DNA of 7,985 nt, from NCBI GenBank assembly GCA_964345135.1, contig CAYFQI010000135.1, positions 1 to 7,985 on the forward strand, read 5' to 3'. Both the position numbers and the translations under genes were made by a program. This document shows positions 6,132 through 7,985 of the stretch, one piece after another. Below the pieces are notes generated by a model, which worked only from the letters and a program-made list of their open reading frames with translations, was not told where the DNA came from and searched no databases. Source of the stretch: CAYMKE01 sp964345135. Its GTDB lineage: Bacteria; Bacteroidota; Bacteroidia; Bacteroidales; JBBRXJ01. Positions within the stretch are counted from its first letter, which is position 1. Every line of letters begins with the position of its first letter.

Positions 6132-6890
6132 TTATTTTGTAACGACGTTGTTTTCAGATTCAGCTTCGGATTTGTTTCCATTAACCATATCGTTCTTTAA
6201 TGAAGGCCAGTGTTTTTTGTAGAAATACACTGAAATCTTGCTGTAAGCGTATTGTTTTGCATTGGAGTTAACACCATACGGGAATGTTTTTTTGTTCATC
6301 CATAACTTTATTTCTTCTTTAGAACACATGAAGTCGTGATTATATGCTGTAGCATAAAATTCTATTTTTTTAGCTGTATTATTCCAGTTTAAATCATTGA
6401 AACGATGCTCCATGATAGAATAAAAGCATTTTAAATAATTCAGTTGCCATTGAATTGAATTGAGTCTTTTAATTCTTACTTTACGTTGGTCTTTAATGTC
6501 TGATGATGGGTAATTCAGGATATATTCATATTGTTTTTTAAAATCCGGATGTTTTTGTATGTATTGTTCTAATTCTTCTACAAATGAAGGTTTCATTTGA
6601 AAACGGCCAATGGAATAATTGGCTTTCTTTTTTCCATGTTTTATATAAATCGTTTCCATGGCAGACTTTTGGAAAAAATCAATCAGATATGAATACCTTA
6701 CTATTTCAGGAAATACTATAGATAAGGAAATGGTTTTATCTTCATCAGATTCATCTAAGACATGGTTAATAATTTTTTTATTGTCTTTAATGAACTGAAT
6801 GGCATCATCATAACCTGAAGAAAAAATGTTATCGTACCTCGGGTAGATAAGCAGAAGAGGACTTAATATGAATATAATTAATTTACTCAT
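6132..6890 (-). CDS. Secreted lysozyme-like protein, putative lytic transglycosylase
   Basis: This 252-residue protein starts with a hydrophobic leader (MSKLIIFILSPLLLIYP, 1-17), consistent with export to the periplasm. No lipobox cysteine is visible. Three spaced segments resemble the lysozyme/soluble lytic transglycosylase fold: a glutamate in VFPEIVRYS (59-67, Glu62), the expected general acid; a glycine-glutamine segment YSIGRFQMKPSF (92-103), like the G-x-x-Q-x-x-P strand; and YATAYNHDF (179-187), like the AYN motif near the end of such domains. The middle and C-terminal parts do not match a family I can name, and the tail after about 235 is polar. The call rests on motif order, not a whole-domain match, so catalysis is unproven. 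It ends 5 bases from the MurU-like gene and starts 69 bases downstream of a membrane protein on the same strand, with which it may be cotranscribed. Peptidoglycan cleavage would fit the neighbouring salvage genes. Confidence 0.6.
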   Translation of the reverse strand: MSKLIIFILSPLLLIYPRYDNIFSSGYDDAIQFIKDNKKIINHVLDESDEDKTISLSIVFPEIVRYSYLIDFFQKSAMETIYIKHGKKKANYSIGRFQMKPSFVEELEQYIQKHPDFKKQYEYILNYPSSDIKDQRKVRIKRLNSIQWQLNYLKCFYSIMEHRFNDLNWNNTAKKIEFYATAYNHDFMCSKEEIKLWMNKKTFPYGVNSNAKQYAYSKISVYFYKKHWPSLKNDMVNGNKSEAESENNVVTK

Positions 6891-6959
6891 TTCAAGTTTA
6901 TATACGTAAAAATGAATTAAAAAGTTTTAGATTGAAATGTTTTTTTCAATACATTTTTT

Positions 6960-7985
6960 TTAATGGAATACAATCTCTGTATCATCAACAAATAACGCTG
7001 TATTGTTCCCCGGTTTCCAATAAAATATTTGTATTTTCTCTGCATTGTCCGGGATTTTATGTGTGAATATAATTCGATCCCAATGATTATTTATGGTTTG
7101 TGTTTTTGACAATTCAACATGTTTTGCCAGCATAATTTTATCTTCATTAAAAAATTTAATAACCAAATAAGCTCGAGTTGTCTCAGGAAGAATATAATAG
7201 CCTTTAACAGTAATATTCTTTTTACCGGAGAAGTCTTTTGGTCTTTCTAAATAAAAAGTACTACCATATTTTTGATTTGTATCAATTTTGAGTGAATATT
7301 TACCTGTACGTATTAAATTTGAATCTAATAAATTTTTATTTAGTTTTAAATATTGATTATTTGATTCATACCCTATAAGAATTGCACAAGAATCTTTTTC
7401 AAGATTTTCTTCTTTTTTTAATAAACGTATTTCTCCATGAGGTAATTTCAAATGCTGAATACAGTTGGGATATTTTAAATGTAAAATCCCATTCACTTCT
7501 TCTAAGCTTAACGTGTTAAAATGACAGTAGATAAGATATTTTCTATGATCGTGTTCATCCAGTTGTTCATAAAGATTGTTAATGTCGTTTTGATAATAAT
7601 ACCGGCCAATTATTGTTGGAATTTTATGATTCGATCTGTATTTGTTAAATTCATATTCATCATCAATATTCAAAACCATTTGTAAACTGTCCGGACTATA
7701 CGTTTCTTTCCATGTTTCGATCTGGTGATTTATTTTTTTGTAAATATTTTTTCTTTTTTCTATAAAAGGTTTTCTAAAGAGTGAATTAACAAATAAAATA
7801 CTTAATATCACGACGGGTATTAACATCAATATTTTTGTCCGACACTTTTTTTGTTTGAAATACAAAATGAATAAAGTAATACCAGCAATAAAAAATAATC
7901 CATATATTATAAAAAATAAATATACAATAAAATTATTACGGTATTCAAAAATCACGGTATGATCTCCCTTAGGTAGGATTGAACT
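6960..7985 (-). CDS. C-terminal part of a large membrane protein with a soluble beta-sandwich-like tail (5' end cut off)
   Basis: The frame is open to the right edge, so the gene continues beyond it. A GTG at 7953-7955 could be read as a start, but the ten codons before it (ending LPKGDHT) run without a stop into VIFEYRN, which reads like one beta-strand stretch; I treat GTG as internal. In the 341 visible residues, two hydrophobic helices follow at about 19-43 and 51-70. A soluble region of about 110 residues contains a segment (YLIYCHFNTLSLEEVNGILHLKYP) that loosely recalls the tail of GT-C membrane glycosyltransferases. The last 125 or so residues alternate hydrophobic and polar residues and end in LFVDDTEIVF, a jelly-roll or carbohydrate-binding-like pattern. 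The LPKGDHTVIFEY strand followed by helices recalls YfhO-like proteins. The family is uncertain; membrane location and truncation are clear. Confidence 0.7.
   Translation of the reverse strand, partial: SSILPKGDHTVIFEYRNNFIVYLFFIIYGLFFIAGITLFILYFKQKKCRTKILMLIPVVILSILFVNSLFRKPFIEKRKNIYKKINHQIETWKETYSPDSLQMVLNIDDEYEFNKYRSNHKIPTIIGRYYYQNDINNLYEQLDEHDHRKYLIYCHFNTLSLEEVNGILHLKYPNCIQHLKLPHGEIRLLKKEENLEKDSCAILIGYESNNQYLKLNKNLLDSNLIRTGKYSLKIDTNQKYGSTFYLERPKDFSGKKNITVKGYYILPETTRAYLVIKFFNEDKIMLAKHVELSKTQTINNHWDRIIFTHKIPDNAEKIQIFYWKPGNNTALFVDDTEIVFH

Noticed and set aside
6931..6950. Inverted repeat ATTGAAA/TTTCAAT between the two leftward genes
   Set aside because: A 7-bp AT-rich stem with no T-run following on the minus strand does not make a convincing terminator; expected by chance in such sequence.

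Overview
The window reads as a piece of a Bacteroidota chromosome. It is AT-rich. Several upstream regions carry the TAnnTTTG -7 element typical of Bacteroidota sigma factor ABfr promoters. Two proteins match architectures I know from that phylum: a GlmM with a GEGNGG sugar-binding loop, and an AmgK-like kinase fused to a RapZ C-terminal domain followed by a MurU-type nucleotidyltransferase. The genus cannot be read from the sequence. There is no transposase, integrase, CRISPR array or toxin-antitoxin pair.

Layout. Positions 2-82 hold the last 26 codons of a rightward gene, possibly an outer-membrane barrel, followed by a strong two-way terminator (101-132). An initiator tRNA(fMet) lies on the minus strand (139-210). 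A DHA1-like MFS exporter runs rightward (388-1569) and meets glmM (1571-2959, leftward) tail to tail with one base between them. The 412-base stretch 2960-3371 has no convincing protein gene. It carries a good plus-strand promoter (3001-3033) placed exactly in front of a strongly foldable segment (3041-3210), which I call a candidate structured RNA of about 170 nt. A small unrecognised gene (3372-3821, leftward) is divergent from a two-gene rightward unit: the AmgK-like/RapZ-C fusion (3918-5348) and a MurU-like nucleotidyltransferase (5392-6126). These converge on a leftward pair: a secreted lysozyme-like protein (6132-6890) and a membrane protein whose 5' part is cut by the window edge (6960-7985).

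How the genes may work together. The fusion kinase and the nucleotidyltransferase look like the AmgK/MurU peptidoglycan-recycling route, which runs from an amino sugar to its anomeric 1-phosphate and then to the UDP-sugar. GlmM makes GlcN-1-P on the de novo route to UDP-GlcNAc. The lysozyme-like protein could cut the glycan that feeds salvage. The RapZ-type C-terminal domain suggests amino-sugar phosphate sensing built into the salvage kinase. In E. coli the intact RapZ binds small RNAs that control amino-sugar synthesis, so a structured RNA candidate between glmM and the RapZ-C fusion is the most interesting item here. Any link between them is inference from position only.
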